64,000 bases of DNA from Aerococcus suis. Lineage in GTDB: Bacteria > Bacillota > Bacilli > Lactobacillales > Aerococcaceae. This document shows positions 1 to 8,453 of this stretch, piece by piece. Numbering within the stretch: position 1 is the first letter of the stretch; each line of letters opens with the position of its first letter. Made by a program: the position numbers and the translations under genes. The notes below the pieces were generated by a model. That model saw only the letters and a list, made by a program, of their open reading frames with translations, did not search any database and was not told the DNA's origin. The stretch is from positions 62,001-126,000 of the forward strand of contig NZ_FWXK01000003.1 of assembly GCF_900176325.1 (NCBI RefSeq), in the 5' to 3' direction.

Positions 1-816
1 TGGTATGAAAAATATCTTCACTATATTATGAACGGGAAACTGGTTAGCAAAGAAACCGTGAAACGTTTATCACGTTTATATTGTCAACAAGCTTCCGTGG
101 TTGTTACACCGAGTGATACCATTAAAGATGTCCTGAGAGATTATCATGTCACCAGACGAATAGTGACAATTCCTACAGGGGTTCCAATCCCAGAAAAATT
201 ACCTAACTCTCAATTACAAAATTTACGTAATGAGTTGGGATTAACAGCTGATGACTTTGTGATGTTATCTATCAATCGTTTAGCTCATGAAAAAAATTTA
301 GAAGCTCTTATTGATTATATGCCACATATTTTAATGGAAAAACCAGAAGCAAAACTGGTATTAGTTGGAGCGGGACCTGAGGAAGACGCGTTGAAGGAAC
401 GGGTTCAAACTCTCAACTTAGAATCGGTTGTGTTATTCCCAGGAGCAGTACCTCACGAATTTGTTAATCAGTATTACCAAATGGCGGATTTATATGTCAA
501 TTTATCCACTACGGAGACACAAGGATTAACATTTCTTGAAGCTATCACCAATCACTTGTCTATTGTGGCTTATGCTTCTGAATATTTGCAACATTTAAAT
601 GGCATCGCCCCTGTTGGTCGCTTAGTGGATACTGAAGCAGCTTTTCCCGAAGCAGTATTGGATGTTGCTCATCACTTACCGCAAGCTAAAGCATCATTAT
701 CCGACTTGGTTTCTATCGTATCGTCTGAAACATTTTATGAGTCATTGTACGAGCTGTATCAATCAGTTGAACCACGAAAATCTTTGGTGGGACATTTTAA
801 ACTCTTAAAATATTAG
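1..816 (+). CDS. Glycosyltransferase family 4, C-terminal part (5' end outside window)
   Basis: The reading frame is open from the first base, so this is the C-terminal ~271 residues of a larger protein. The visible part holds a GT-B fold C-terminal half: a linker with VVTPSDTIKDVL, the start of the Rossmann domain (LSINRLAHEKNLEALI), LVLVGAGPEEDALK, and the nucleotide-sugar site region with E..GLTFLEA (normally EGxGLxxxEA). The HYIMNGK stretch near the start resembles 1,2-diacylglycerol 3-glucosyltransferases that make the glycolipid anchor of lipoteichoic acid. Membrane-associated, cytoplasmic action is inferred. The sugar and acceptor specificity cannot be decided without the N-terminal half. 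Confidence 0.8.
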   Translation, partial: WYEKYLHYIMNGKLVSKETVKRLSRLYCQQASVVVTPSDTIKDVLRDYHVTRRIVTIPTGVPIPEKLPNSQLQNLRNELGLTADDFVMLSINRLAHEKNLEALIDYMPHILMEKPEAKLVLVGAGPEEDALKERVQTLNLESVVLFPGAVPHEFVNQYYQMADLYVNLSTTETQGLTFLEAITNHLSIVAYASEYLQHLNGIAPVGRLVDTEAAFPEAVLDVAHHLPQAKASLSDLVSIVSSETFYESLYELYQSVEPRKSLVGHFKLLKY

Positions 817-906
817 GTTGAGAATTTATAAAAAACACAGTTTTTTCTTTTTATTTGTGTCTTAATTCGTTACAATAGTTAGGTAATATTGAAAGGAGAG
901 GTCATA

Positions 907-1134
907 TTGAAACCATCACAATTAAAAGCTATTATTTCACGTTTAGAGGCTATGACTGCTGATGATTCAGCGATTGAAGTTCGCCGTTTCGAAAAAGAAG
1001 GCGTTGAAAAATGTTTAGTTCGCTATGATCGTGAAACAGATAGTTTTGAGTTAGATGACCACGAAGTGAATGAAACGTTCCAATTCGACGATTTAGATGT
1101 CGTTGCAATGGAGATTTTTGAATTATTACAATAA
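907..1134 (+). CDS. ykuJ: YkuJ-family (DUF1797) small protein
   Basis: A 75-residue acidic protein ending in DLDVVAMEIFELLQ, which closely matches the C-terminus of Bacillus YkuJ (DUF1797); the function of the family is unknown. I place the start at the TTG at 907 because AAAGGAGAG at 891-900 lies six bases before it. An in-frame TTG at 889 would put that ribosome binding site inside the gene. A possible -10 hexamer TACAAT lies at 871-876. The gene stands alone between the glycosyltransferase and the murE leader. Confidence 0.8.
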   Translation: MKPSQLKAIISRLEAMTADDSAIEVRRFEKEGVEKCLVRYDRETDSFELDDHEVNETFQFDDLDVVAMEIFELLQ

Positions 1135-1138
1135 GATT

Positions 1139-1231
1139 GTGACTCTCAAATAGGGACCCTCTTATATTGATAGAACAATGTTATGGTGTGAAGAGCGTCA
1201 ACTGAGAGTCGTGTAACCCACGGCTCTTTTC
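1139..1231 (+). promoter_or_regulatory. Candidate structured leader / attenuator before murE
   Basis: GACTCTCA at 1141-1148 is the exact reverse complement of TGAGAGTC at 1203-1210. The 3' arm overlaps GAGTCGTG (1206-1213), which pairs with CACGGCTC (1219-1226) to form a terminator hairpin followed by TTTTCTTT. The two pairings share bases 1206-1210 and cannot form together, the layout of an antiterminator/terminator switch. Inside the long-range pair, CTCTT (1159-1163) can pair with AAGAG (1191-1195). No T-box motif is present. I do not recognise the RNA class; the ligand, if any, is unknown. Confidence 0.5.
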
Positions 1232-1234
1232 TTT
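1206..1234 (+). terminator. Intrinsic terminator before murE
   Basis: Eight-base stem GAGTCGTG/CACGGCTC with one G-T pair, loop TAACC, followed by TTTTCTTT. It lies 22 bases before the murE start, so it either ends the ykuJ transcript or works as an attenuator together with the upstream arm at 1141-1148. Confidence 0.7.
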
Positions 1235-1255
1235 CGCTACTAAAAGGAGAACAAG

Positions 1256-2782
1256 ATGTCAAATACAATTTTAGAACTGGCACAAATTTTACAGGAGCGT
1301 CAGTTATTATTATCTCAATTACCTCAAGAAGAGGGAACTGTTACTCATATAACATATGACTCTCGTGAAGTGTCTGAAGGTACGCTCTTTTTTTGTAAAG
1401 GGGAAAATTTTAAATCTGACTATTTAAAACAAGCAGAAGCTAATGGAGCAATTGCTTATGTGGCTGAACAACCGTTTGATGTGACGATTCCAGGACTTAT
1501 CGTTTCTGATGTTCGGCAAGCAATGCCGCTAGTAGCTAATTACTTTTATCACGAACCTTGGCGAGCAATTCATATTAATGCATTGACTGGTACTAAAGGA
1601 AAAACAACAACGACCCATTTTCTAAAAGCAATTTTGGATAAACATCAGATGAAACACCAACAAGGAGAAACCGCTTATTTTTCTTCAACAACGACTTATG
1701 ATGGAGTTAACCGTGGCCCTTCTCAGTTAACAACGCCAGAATCAATTCCATTGTTCCAACAGTTAGCAAATGTTCGTGATTCTAGAATTCCTTTCTTAAC
1801 GATGGAAGTGTCTAGTCAAGCTTTAAAATATCGCCGAGTAGATGAAGTGATGTTCGAAATGGTTGGTTTTTTAAATATTTCGACAGACCATATTGGGACG
1901 AATGAGCACCCTGACTTTGCAGACTATTTACAGAGTAAATTGCGGATTTTCCAACATGGACAATATGCTGTGATTAATTGTAATACCGATTACTTCGATG
2001 ATGTCTTAGCGGCAGCGCAAGCTAGCGAAACAATTGATGACATTATTACATTTAGTCGCGAAGCAGCCGATGCTGATTATTGGGTTGACCAGATCATTTC
2101 AACGCCAAAAGGGCAAGAGTTTGTGGTCCACGAAGGAAGTTCAGCTCATTCTTTAATGTTAGACATGCCTGGAGAATTTAATATTGATAATGCACTAATG
2201 GCTATTGCAATGGCGAGACATTATGAGGTGAGCTGGGAAACCATCGCCGAAGCGTTAGCTGAAGTGAAAGCCCCTGGAAGAATGGAAGTCTTTGTGAGTG
2301 ATGATGATGAAGTGAAAGCAATTGTTGATTATGCCCATAATAAGTTGAGTATGGAACAATTGATTTTATCTGCTCGTAAGCTATTCCCAATGGCAAAAGT
2401 TTGGGTCGTCACTGGGTCAGCAGGTGGAAAAGGTGTTAGCCGTAGAAAAGATATGGGAGAAGTTATTGGTCGTTTAGCCGATAAAAGCTATTTAACGGCT
2501 GATGATAATAACTTTGAAAGTGCCTATGATATTGCAAAAGAAATTGAAACGGCTATTTTAACTGAAAATCCAACAGCTGATATTTTAATGATGACTGATG
2601 ACCGCCAACGAGCGATTAAACAAGCCTTAAATGACGCACTTGAGGAACCGAGTGATGTCGTCGTGTTATTAGCCGGTAAAGGAACCGATGATTATTTCTT
2701 GATTAATGGTGAAAAAATACCTTATCAATCGGATTCTGATTTTATGAAAGATTATTTAAAACGATATAATCAATCAAAATAA
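1256..2782 (+). CDS. murE: UDP-N-acetylmuramoyl-L-alanyl-D-glutamate--L-lysine ligase MurE
   Basis: Cytoplasmic Mur ligase that adds the third residue of the peptidoglycan stem peptide using ATP. It is 508 residues long, with an N-terminal UDP-binding domain (VTHITYDSREV, GTLFFCKG), the ATP loop GTKGKTTTT starting near residue 112, the central-domain LTTPESIPL and MEVSSQAL motifs, and a C-terminal domain with APGRMEVF and VVDYAHNKLSMEQL. The DNPR motif typical of diaminopimelate-adding enzymes is absent; the equivalent stretch is ADDNNFES (residues 415-422), so lysine is the likely substrate. AAAAGGAGAA precedes the ATG. It is transcribed alone, behind the leader at 1139-1231. Confidence 0.9.
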   Translation: MSNTILELAQILQERQLLLSQLPQEEGTVTHITYDSREVSEGTLFFCKGENFKSDYLKQAEANGAIAYVAEQPFDVTIPGLIVSDVRQAMPLVANYFYHEPWRAIHINALTGTKGKTTTTHFLKAILDKHQMKHQQGETAYFSSTTTYDGVNRGPSQLTTPESIPLFQQLANVRDSRIPFLTMEVSSQALKYRRVDEVMFEMVGFLNISTDHIGTNEHPDFADYLQSKLRIFQHGQYAVINCNTDYFDDVLAAAQASETIDDIITFSREAADADYWVDQIISTPKGQEFVVHEGSSAHSLMLDMPGEFNIDNALMAIAMARHYEVSWETIAEALAEVKAPGRMEVFVSDDDEVKAIVDYAHNKLSMEQLILSARKLFPMAKVWVVTGSAGGKGVSRRKDMGEVIGRLADKSYLTADDNNFESAYDIAKEIETAILTENPTADILMMTDDRQRAIKQALNDALEEPSDVVVLLAGKGTDDYFLINGEKIPYQSDSDFMKDYLKRYNQSK

Positions 2783-2790
2783 TGATTTCT

Positions 2791-2822
2791 AACTCTCGAT
2801 AACGTTAAGTCGAGAGTTTTTT
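2791..2822 (+). terminator. Intrinsic terminator after murE
   Basis: AACTCTCGA (2791-2799) pairs with TCGAGAGTT (2810-2818), with a ten-base loop, and runs into a T tract. Confidence 0.85.
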
Positions 2823-2867
2823 ATTGTAATGGGGTCATATGGTTTTCGTGTGGTTTTGAAATCACTA

Positions 2868-2876
2868 TGATATACT
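2868..2876 (+). promoter_or_regulatory. Extended -10 promoter for the yqeG operon
   Basis: TGATATACT is a TGn extended -10 element 28 bases before the yqeG start, directly after the murE terminator. No good -35 hexamer is seen at 16-18 bases. Confidence 0.55.
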
Positions 2877-2904
2877 ATACACGACTATAGGTTGGAGGTA
2901 TCCA

Positions 2905-3435
2905 ATGTTTTTAAATTATTTTAAACCCACATGGATGGTAGAATCTGTCTATCAATTAACTCCTGAGCAGTTAAAAAAACGTCATATTTCTGGTATTATT
3001 ACGGACTTAGATAATACTTTAATTGCTTGGGACAGTTTAGATGGGACACCTGAAATGGCCAAATGGTTACAGACTATGACTGACGCAGATATTCCCGTAG
3101 TGATTGTTTCTAATAACTCTAAAAAGCGTGTACAACGCGTAGCTGATAATTTCGGTATCCACTATTTAGCAGTCGCTAAAAAACCATCTAGACGTGGAAT
3201 GAGAAAAGCTTTAGAGATTTTAAAAATGCCTAAGGATGACGTTGTTATGGTAGGTGATCAACTATTAACGGATATTTTTGGTGCTAATCGGTTAGGGTTA
3301 CGTTCCATATTAGTGAAGCCTATTGTACAATCAGATGGCATAATAACAACATTTAATCGCAATATTGAATTGAAAATATATAAACGTGTTAGAAGACGAA
3401 ATCCTGAATTGAAATGGAGGAAAATGATTGACTGA
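2905..3435 (+). CDS. yqeG: YqeG-family HAD IIIA phosphatase
   Basis: A 176-residue HAD-superfamily protein. The catalytic motif I is DLDNTLIAWD (residues ~34-43), motif II is VIVSNNS, and the motif IV region is VMVGDQLLTDIFGAN. The physiological substrate is not known for the family. It is the first gene of the conserved yqeG-yqeH-yhbY-nadD-yqeK-rsfS-yqeM operon, which links ribosome assembly with NAD synthesis. Its last eight bases overlap yqeH, suggesting translational coupling. Confidence 0.9.
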   Translation: MFLNYFKPTWMVESVYQLTPEQLKKRHISGIITDLDNTLIAWDSLDGTPEMAKWLQTMTDADIPVVIVSNNSKKRVQRVADNFGIHYLAVAKKPSRRGMRKALEILKMPKDDVVMVGDQLLTDIFGANRLGLRSILVKPIVQSDGIITTFNRNIELKIYKRVRRRNPELKWRKMID

Positions 3436-4537
3436 AGCAAATGAATTTCTATACTGTATTGGATGCGGAGCAAAAATACAAACTGAAGATAAGCAAAAAC
3501 GAGGCTATACCCCTCAATCTGCCTATCAAAAAGGAATTGAAACAGGAGAATTATATTGTCAAAGATGTTTCAAATTAAGACATTATAATCAATTAGAAAA
3601 GGTATCGACAACTGAAGATGAATTTTTAGCAATTTTAAATACATTAAGTGATAAGGATGCTTTAATTGTCAACGTTATCGACCTTTTTGATATTTCTGGA
3701 TCCTTAATTCATGGACTCAATCGTTTTGTTGGAAATAACAAGCTCTTGATGTTAGGAAATAAACGAGATATTTTACCGAAAGCGTTAAATGATCAACGAG
3801 TAAGTAATTGGGCACGTGGACAATTAAAACAATTAGGCATTCATGTTGATGACTTTATGCTAGTGAGCGCAGAAAAACGGCATTATGTTGATGACGTTTT
3901 AGCAAAAATTGAAGCGATGCGTGATGGAAAAGATGTTTATATTATAGGGGTTACTAATGTTGGGAAATCAACGTTGGTGAATCGAATATTACAAAGTACA
4001 GGTCTAGATACTAACTTGATTACGACGAGTCGATTTCCAGGAACAACATTAGATATTATTGAAATACCATTTGATGATAATAGTTCATTAATTGATACTC
4101 CTGGAATTATTCATAATGATCAGATGACATCATTGCTCTCACTTGATGAATTGAAACAAGTGATGCCGCAATCAGAATTATGGCCGAGAACGTACCAATT
4201 AAATCCGCAACAAACCTTATTTGTTGGGGGATTAACTCAATTTGATTTTGTTTCTGGTGAACGTATGAGTGTTACTGCTTATTTTAGCCAACGACTAAAT
4301 ATCCATCGCCGTAAATTAGCGGGTGCAGATGAATTCTATTTGAAACATGCTGGTGAATTGTTAACACCTGCAATTCCTCAGGATACGGCGAAGTTCGTAG
4401 CTAAAACGATTAAAATTAAGCAACCGACAGATGTTGTGATTTCTGGATTAGGATGGTTTAATGTTTCCATTGCCAGTGAAGTAACCATTCACGTTCCGGA
4501 AGGGATATCTGTTTACTTACGTGATCCGATGATTTAA
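3428..4537 (+). CDS. yqeH: Ribosome biogenesis GTPase YqeH
   Basis: A 369-residue circularly permuted GTPase needed for 30S subunit assembly. An N-terminal zinc finger (CIGCGAKIQ, then CQRCFKLRHY) comes first. The G motifs follow in permuted order: NKRD (G4), SAEK (G5), GVTNVGKSTL (G1), GTT (G2) and DTPG (G3), then a C-terminal treble-clef/RNA-binding region. The start is TTG at 3428: GGAGG at 3416-3420 lies seven bases upstream, and the next in-frame ATG would delete residues before the zinc finger. Confidence 0.95.
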   Translation: MTEANEFLYCIGCGAKIQTEDKQKRGYTPQSAYQKGIETGELYCQRCFKLRHYNQLEKVSTTEDEFLAILNTLSDKDALIVNVIDLFDISGSLIHGLNRFVGNNKLLMLGNKRDILPKALNDQRVSNWARGQLKQLGIHVDDFMLVSAEKRHYVDDVLAKIEAMRDGKDVYIIGVTNVGKSTLVNRILQSTGLDTNLITTSRFPGTTLDIIEIPFDDNSSLIDTPGIIHNDQMTSLLSLDELKQVMPQSELWPRTYQLNPQQTLFVGGLTQFDFVSGERMSVTAYFSQRLNIHRRKLAGADEFYLKHAGELLTPAIPQDTAKFVAKTIKIKQPTDVVISGLGWFNVSIASEVTIHVPEGISVYLRDPMI

Positions 4538-4549
4538 GAAGGAGATTAT

Positions 4550-4861
4550 ATGTTAACAAATAAAGAGAAGAAATATTTAAAAAAAGCATCACATGAATTG
4601 AAACCATTATTTCAAATTGGTAAAAATGGTGTTAACGAAGAGTTAGTGAATCAATTGGACGATTTATTAACAAAACGTGAACTAATTAAAGTGCATATTT
4701 TACAAAATTCAGATGAAGAAGTAGAAGAAGCAGCAGATGAAATTAGTTCGGCATTATCAGCTGAAGTCGTGCAGACAATTGGTCGAGTAATGACATTATA
4801 TCGACAAAGTAGCGAGTCAAAATATCGTCAAATTTCAGAAGAATTAAAAGCTGTTAAATAG
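4550..4861 (+). CDS. yhbY: CRM-domain RNA-binding protein YhbY
   Basis: A 103-residue single CRM (chloroplast RNA splicing and ribosome maturation) domain protein. The signature GKNGVNEELVNQLDDLL carries the GxxG-like loop that contacts RNA. The family associates with pre-50S particles. AGAAGGAG lies just before the ATG, 12 bases after yqeH. Confidence 0.92.
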   Translation: MLTNKEKKYLKKASHELKPLFQIGKNGVNEELVNQLDDLLTKRELIKVHILQNSDEEVEEAADEISSALSAEVVQTIGRVMTLYRQSSESKYRQISEELKAVK

Positions 4862-4881
4862 AAATGGATGTATAGGTAGTT

Positions 4882-5511
4882 ATGCGTACTTCGACAATGG
4901 TAAAAGCTAATATTCCTAAATATAAAGAAGCGATTCAGTCTAAGCGCCATGTCGGTATTATTGGAGGAACGTTCAATCCTATTCACAATGGGCATTTGTC
5001 GATAGCTGAACAGGTTTATGATAGTTTACAGCTAGATGAAATTATTTTTATGCCAAATGCAATACCGCCACATAAGATTGCTCCACAAATGCCTTCGCAA
5101 AACGCACGATTAGCAATGCTGACTCAAGCAATTGCTAATAATCCCCACTTTTCCCTTGATTTAGTGGAGTGGGAGCGCGAAGGTAAGAGTTACACTTATG
5201 ACACGATGAAGTTATTAACTGAGCGTTATCCTAACACGCAATTTTACTTTATTATTGGAGCCGATTCGGTTATGGATTTATCCAGCTGGTACCGTATTGC
5301 TGACTTGGTAGAGCTCGTTCAATTTGTAGGAGTAAAACGTTCGGGCTATCAATTAGAGACTCCATTTCCGGTAACTTTTGTCGATATTGTAGGAAGTGAT
5401 GTTAGCTCTTCAATTATTAGACATCGTGTTCAATTGAACCAATCAATTCGTTATTTAGTTCCTGATCAAGTCGCATTATTCATTAAAGAAAAGGGGTTAT
5501 ACCTTGGTTAA
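4882..5511 (+). CDS. nadD: Nicotinate-nucleotide adenylyltransferase NadD
   Basis: Converts nicotinate mononucleotide and ATP to deamido-NAD in NAD synthesis. The 209-residue protein has the nucleotidyltransferase motif GGTFNPIHNGH (residues ~29-39) and the C-terminal SSSIIRHR motif. It carries a ~23-residue N-terminal extension before the fold, which some Lactobacillales NadD proteins also have. The ribosome binding site before the ATG is weak (ATAGGTAG). It lies within the yqeG operon and overlaps yqeK by eight bases. Confidence 0.93.
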   Translation: MRTSTMVKANIPKYKEAIQSKRHVGIIGGTFNPIHNGHLSIAEQVYDSLQLDEIIFMPNAIPPHKIAPQMPSQNARLAMLTQAIANNPHFSLDLVEWEREGKSYTYDTMKLLTERYPNTQFYFIIGADSVMDLSSWYRIADLVELVQFVGVKRSGYQLETPFPVTFVDIVGSDVSSSIIRHRVQLNQSIRYLVPDQVALFIKEKGLYLG

Positions 5512-6100
5512 AGAATTTTCAGATCAATACATTCAAATTTCTAGATCAACGTTAATTAATAAATTGGAAAAACAATTATCTAAAAAACGATTCGAACATG
5601 TGCTTAGAGTGGAAGAGATGGCTCTTAAGTTGGCTGATCATTATCAAGCGGATGAAGAGCGTGCGTCTATTAGTGCACTCCTACATGATTATGCAAAGGA
5701 AATGTCAGAAACAGATTTACTTGCGTATAAAGATCATCCATTGTTTGATAGTGAATGGTTAAATTATGGCAGTGCTATATGGCATGGGCCGTTAGCTGCT
5801 TTTATTGGCAATGATCAATTTGGTATTACTGATGAGCAAATTCTTAAAGCAGTATGGGGACATACTATTGGAGAGTTTGATATGACGCTAGATGAAAAAA
5901 TTCTATTTATTGCCGATTATGTTGAAGAGGGAAGAGACTTTCCTGGCGTTGAAGATGTTCGAGCCATGGCTTTTAAAGATTTAGATAAGGCAGTCAATTA
6001 TAAAATAAAAAATTCCATTCAACATCTCATCGAAAAAGAACAGATGATTTATCCGAAAACAATTTTAATTTATAATGACTGGGTTAAAAAGGAGAATTAA
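5504..6100 (+). CDS. yqeK: HD-domain hydrolase YqeK (bis(5'-nucleosyl)-tetraphosphatase)
   Basis: A 198-residue HD-domain phosphohydrolase with HVLRVEEMALKLA, ALLHDYAKE (the HD pair) and a GHTIGEFDM region followed by FIADYVEEGRDF. YqeK proteins symmetrically hydrolyse Ap4A to ADP with a Fe-type metal centre. The TTG start at 5504 overlaps nadD by eight bases and has AAAAGGGG upstream. It ends one base before rsfS. Confidence 0.92.
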   Translation: MVKEFSDQYIQISRSTLINKLEKQLSKKRFEHVLRVEEMALKLADHYQADEERASISALLHDYAKEMSETDLLAYKDHPLFDSEWLNYGSAIWHGPLAAFIGNDQFGITDEQILKAVWGHTIGEFDMTLDEKILFIADYVEEGRDFPGVEDVRAMAFKDLDKAVNYKIKNSIQHLIEKEQMIYPKTILIYNDWVKKEN

Positions 6101-6463
6101 ATGACTGAACAATTAAATAATAAATTATTAGAAACGATTATTTTGTCAGCGGATGATAAATTAGCGGATGATATTGTCGCTTTGGATGTTCATGAACTAA
6201 CACCGTTAAGTGATTATTTTGTTGTTATGAGTGGTAATAATGAGCGTCAAGTCCAAGCAATTGTTGCTAACATCGAAGAAGATGTTGAAAAGGCCGGATT
6301 TGATATTCGTGGAATTGAAGGACGAGATGGCAATCGATGGATCTTAATGGATTGCTATGATGTTATTGTCCATGTTTTCTTATATAGCGAACGCGATTAT
6401 TATAATTTAGAAAAAATGTGGGTAGATGCGCCATTAGTTGATTTAACTGATTGGATTAAATAA
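6101..6463 (+). CDS. rsfS: Ribosomal silencing factor RsfS
   Basis: A 120-residue RsfS/Iojap-family protein that binds ribosomal protein uL14 and blocks subunit joining in poor nutrient conditions. Family features are LTPLSDYFVVMSGNNERQV, GIEGRDGNRWILMDCYDVIVHVF and the final YNLEKMW. AAAAGGAG precedes the ATG. It overlaps the methyltransferase gene by one base (TAATG). Confidence 0.95.
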   Translation: MTEQLNNKLLETIILSADDKLADDIVALDVHELTPLSDYFVVMSGNNERQVQAIVANIEEDVEKAGFDIRGIEGRDGNRWILMDCYDVIVHVFLYSERDYYNLEKMWVDAPLVDLTDWIK

Positions 6464-7209
6464 TGGGAATTTATGAAACATTTTGTGAGGTATACGATAG
6501 TCTTTTTGATGACAGTTTGTATCCCCAGTGGTTATCGTTTACTGAAAAAGTCGTTCCTGAATTAACATCGAAGACTGATTGGTTGGATTTAGGCTGTGGC
6601 GATGGGAAATTAGCTGTTCTAGCAAAACAATCGAATTATTCCATTACGGGAGTTGATCTATCGCCGACGATGATTGAACGTGCGCAGTCCCGTGCTCAAG
6701 AAGCAAAGGTTAATATCCCATTTAAAGTAGCGGATATGTTAACTTTTCATTTTGAAGATTATCACCCACAGCTTATTACTTGCTTTTGTGATAGTTTATT
6801 GTATCTAAATGAGTATTCTAAACAAGAACAGGTCATGAGAAATGTCTATCATCATCTCAAGGCAAATGGAGTCTTTATATTTGATATTATTCATCCTAAT
6901 TGGATAAATTATCAATACCCAGGCTATACGTTTGTTCATGAATGGGATGATGTCGTGTTTACATGGACGAGTGATCAATTTAGAGGCGAAAATACGATTG
7001 ATCATTCATTAAATATGTTCTTAGAAGATGAGGATGGCCGTTATGAACGCTATGAAGAGCTTCATGAGCAATTTGTTGCCCCGATTGAAGATTATGTATC
7101 GAGCCTAACTGCTATTGGATTTACAGAAGTGACAGTCACTGCTGACTTTTCTACAGACGGTCCTAATGATACTAGCAAACGAATCTTTTTTACTTGTCGA
7201 AAGGGGTAA
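6463..7209 (+). CDS. yqeM: Class I SAM-dependent methyltransferase (YqeM)
   Basis: A 248-residue methyltransferase with the SAM-binding motif I WLDLGCGDGKLA (residues ~40-51), motif II TGVDLSPTMIERA, and ITCFCDSLLYL in place of motif IV. The target is unknown. Its place at the end of the rsfS operon is conserved in Firmicutes. It is translationally coupled to rsfS through a one-base stop/start overlap. Confidence 0.88.
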   Translation: MGIYETFCEVYDSLFDDSLYPQWLSFTEKVVPELTSKTDWLDLGCGDGKLAVLAKQSNYSITGVDLSPTMIERAQSRAQEAKVNIPFKVADMLTFHFEDYHPQLITCFCDSLLYLNEYSKQEQVMRNVYHHLKANGVFIFDIIHPNWINYQYPGYTFVHEWDDVVFTWTSDQFRGENTIDHSLNMFLEDEDGRYERYEELHEQFVAPIEDYVSSLTAIGFTEVTVTADFSTDGPNDTSKRIFFTCRKG

Positions 7210-7213
7210 AATA

Positions 7214-8437
7214 ATGAGAGCGTTAGGGGTGATTGCAGAATGGAATCCATTCCATGATGGGCATCGCTATTTATTAGAAACTGTTAAGCAACTGTCACCG
7301 GATACCCCAATTGTTGCGGTGATGAGTGGTAATTTTGTGCAAAGGGGAGACCCTGCCCTTATTTCTAAATGGGAACGTGCCAAGTCAGCTTTAAATTATG
7401 GAGCTGACTTAGTTTTTGAGTTACCGCTATGGTATGCCACCCAACCAGCTGATTATTTTGCTCGAGGTGGAGTGAATGCCTTAGCTTCTTTAGGTGTAGA
7501 TGGCCTTTTTTTTGGTGTTGAATCATTCCCTTTTAACGATTATGTAACAATGGCTAATTGGGAAGGAAAACATCCTGAGATTATCCAACGTAAAATGAGG
7601 CAATTTTTGCTAAACAATCCCAATTTAAGTGCTACTGAGCGTTACTTCAAAGCTCTTAAGCAGGCACAAAATGAAGTTCCTTGTTTAGCGTCGTTGAATC
7701 TTGATTTTCAAATGAAAAGTAATAATTTGTTAGGCTATATCTATTGTCGAGAAATTGCAACGTGGAATTTACCAATCGAACCATTACCTATTGCTCGTTT
7801 GGGAGCTCAGCATAGGGAGACGGCAAATAGCAACGAAGTGGAATTTTTAAGTGGATCACAAATTCGGGCATCCATATTAGGTGGAAAGCAAGATCATGTT
7901 GGTAAAATGCCATTGGAATTAATTCAAGCTGTCGATGATTTACCTTGTGCGGGAACTTGGCAAATATTTTATCCTTTACTAAGATATCGATTACTCACTG
8001 CTTCGTTAGAAGAGTTGTCGCTTATCTATCAAGTGGATGAAGGAATTGAACATTTATTAAAGCAGGCGGCTAAAAAAGCATCGACTATGGAAGAATGGCT
8101 GGATATTTGTCGAAGTAGAAATTGGTCAGAAGGTCGTTTAAAAAGAACCGCACTTATGATTTTATTAAATATTAAAAATAATCGTATAAAAGAGTTAATG
8201 GACTATCAGCATCCACAACCATTATTACTTTTAGGAATGACCGCAAAAGGACAAAAGTATTTACGACAATTAAAAAAAGCTGAAACAGAAGATTCTTGGC
8301 AAATCATTTCGCGTGTGAACCAAGAATGCGAAAGAAAATGGCCAGAATGGCTAATCGCTGATCGCATATATCGGCATATCGTTTACCAAGATGAACACGA
8401 TGAAAATTTTAGTCATCAACCAATCATAATAAAATAA
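7214..8437 (+). CDS. tmcAL: tRNA(Met) cytidine acetate ligase TmcAL
   Basis: Uses acetate and ATP to make N4-acetylcytidine at the wobble base of elongator tRNA(Met). The 407-residue protein starts MRALGVIAEWNPFHDGH, with the HxGH nucleotidyltransferase motif, followed by MSGNFVQRGDPAL and SGSQIRASI. I use the ATG at 7214 because AAAGGGG at ~7200-7206 precedes it and the family starts here; an earlier in-frame start at 7166 lies inside yqeM. Confidence 0.93.
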   Translation: MRALGVIAEWNPFHDGHRYLLETVKQLSPDTPIVAVMSGNFVQRGDPALISKWERAKSALNYGADLVFELPLWYATQPADYFARGGVNALASLGVDGLFFGVESFPFNDYVTMANWEGKHPEIIQRKMRQFLLNNPNLSATERYFKALKQAQNEVPCLASLNLDFQMKSNNLLGYIYCREIATWNLPIEPLPIARLGAQHRETANSNEVEFLSGSQIRASILGGKQDHVGKMPLELIQAVDDLPCAGTWQIFYPLLRYRLLTASLEELSLIYQVDEGIEHLLKQAAKKASTMEEWLDICRSRNWSEGRLKRTALMILLNIKNNRIKELMDYQHPQPLLLLGMTAKGQKYLRQLKKAETEDSWQIISRVNQECERKWPEWLIADRIYRHIVYQDEHDENFSHQPIIIK

Positions 8438-8453
8438 TGGAAGGAGTATGTCT

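Noticed and set aside
829-846. AAAAAAC-ACA-GTTTTTT hairpin after the glycosyltransferase gene as a terminator
   Set aside because: The stem is nearly all A-T, with one G-C pair and a three-base loop; too weak to support as a terminator.
4882-4965. Shorter nadD start nearer to the GGTFNP motif
   Set aside because: No ATG, GTG or TTG with a ribosome binding site lies closer to the fold, and related proteins have similar N-terminal extensions.
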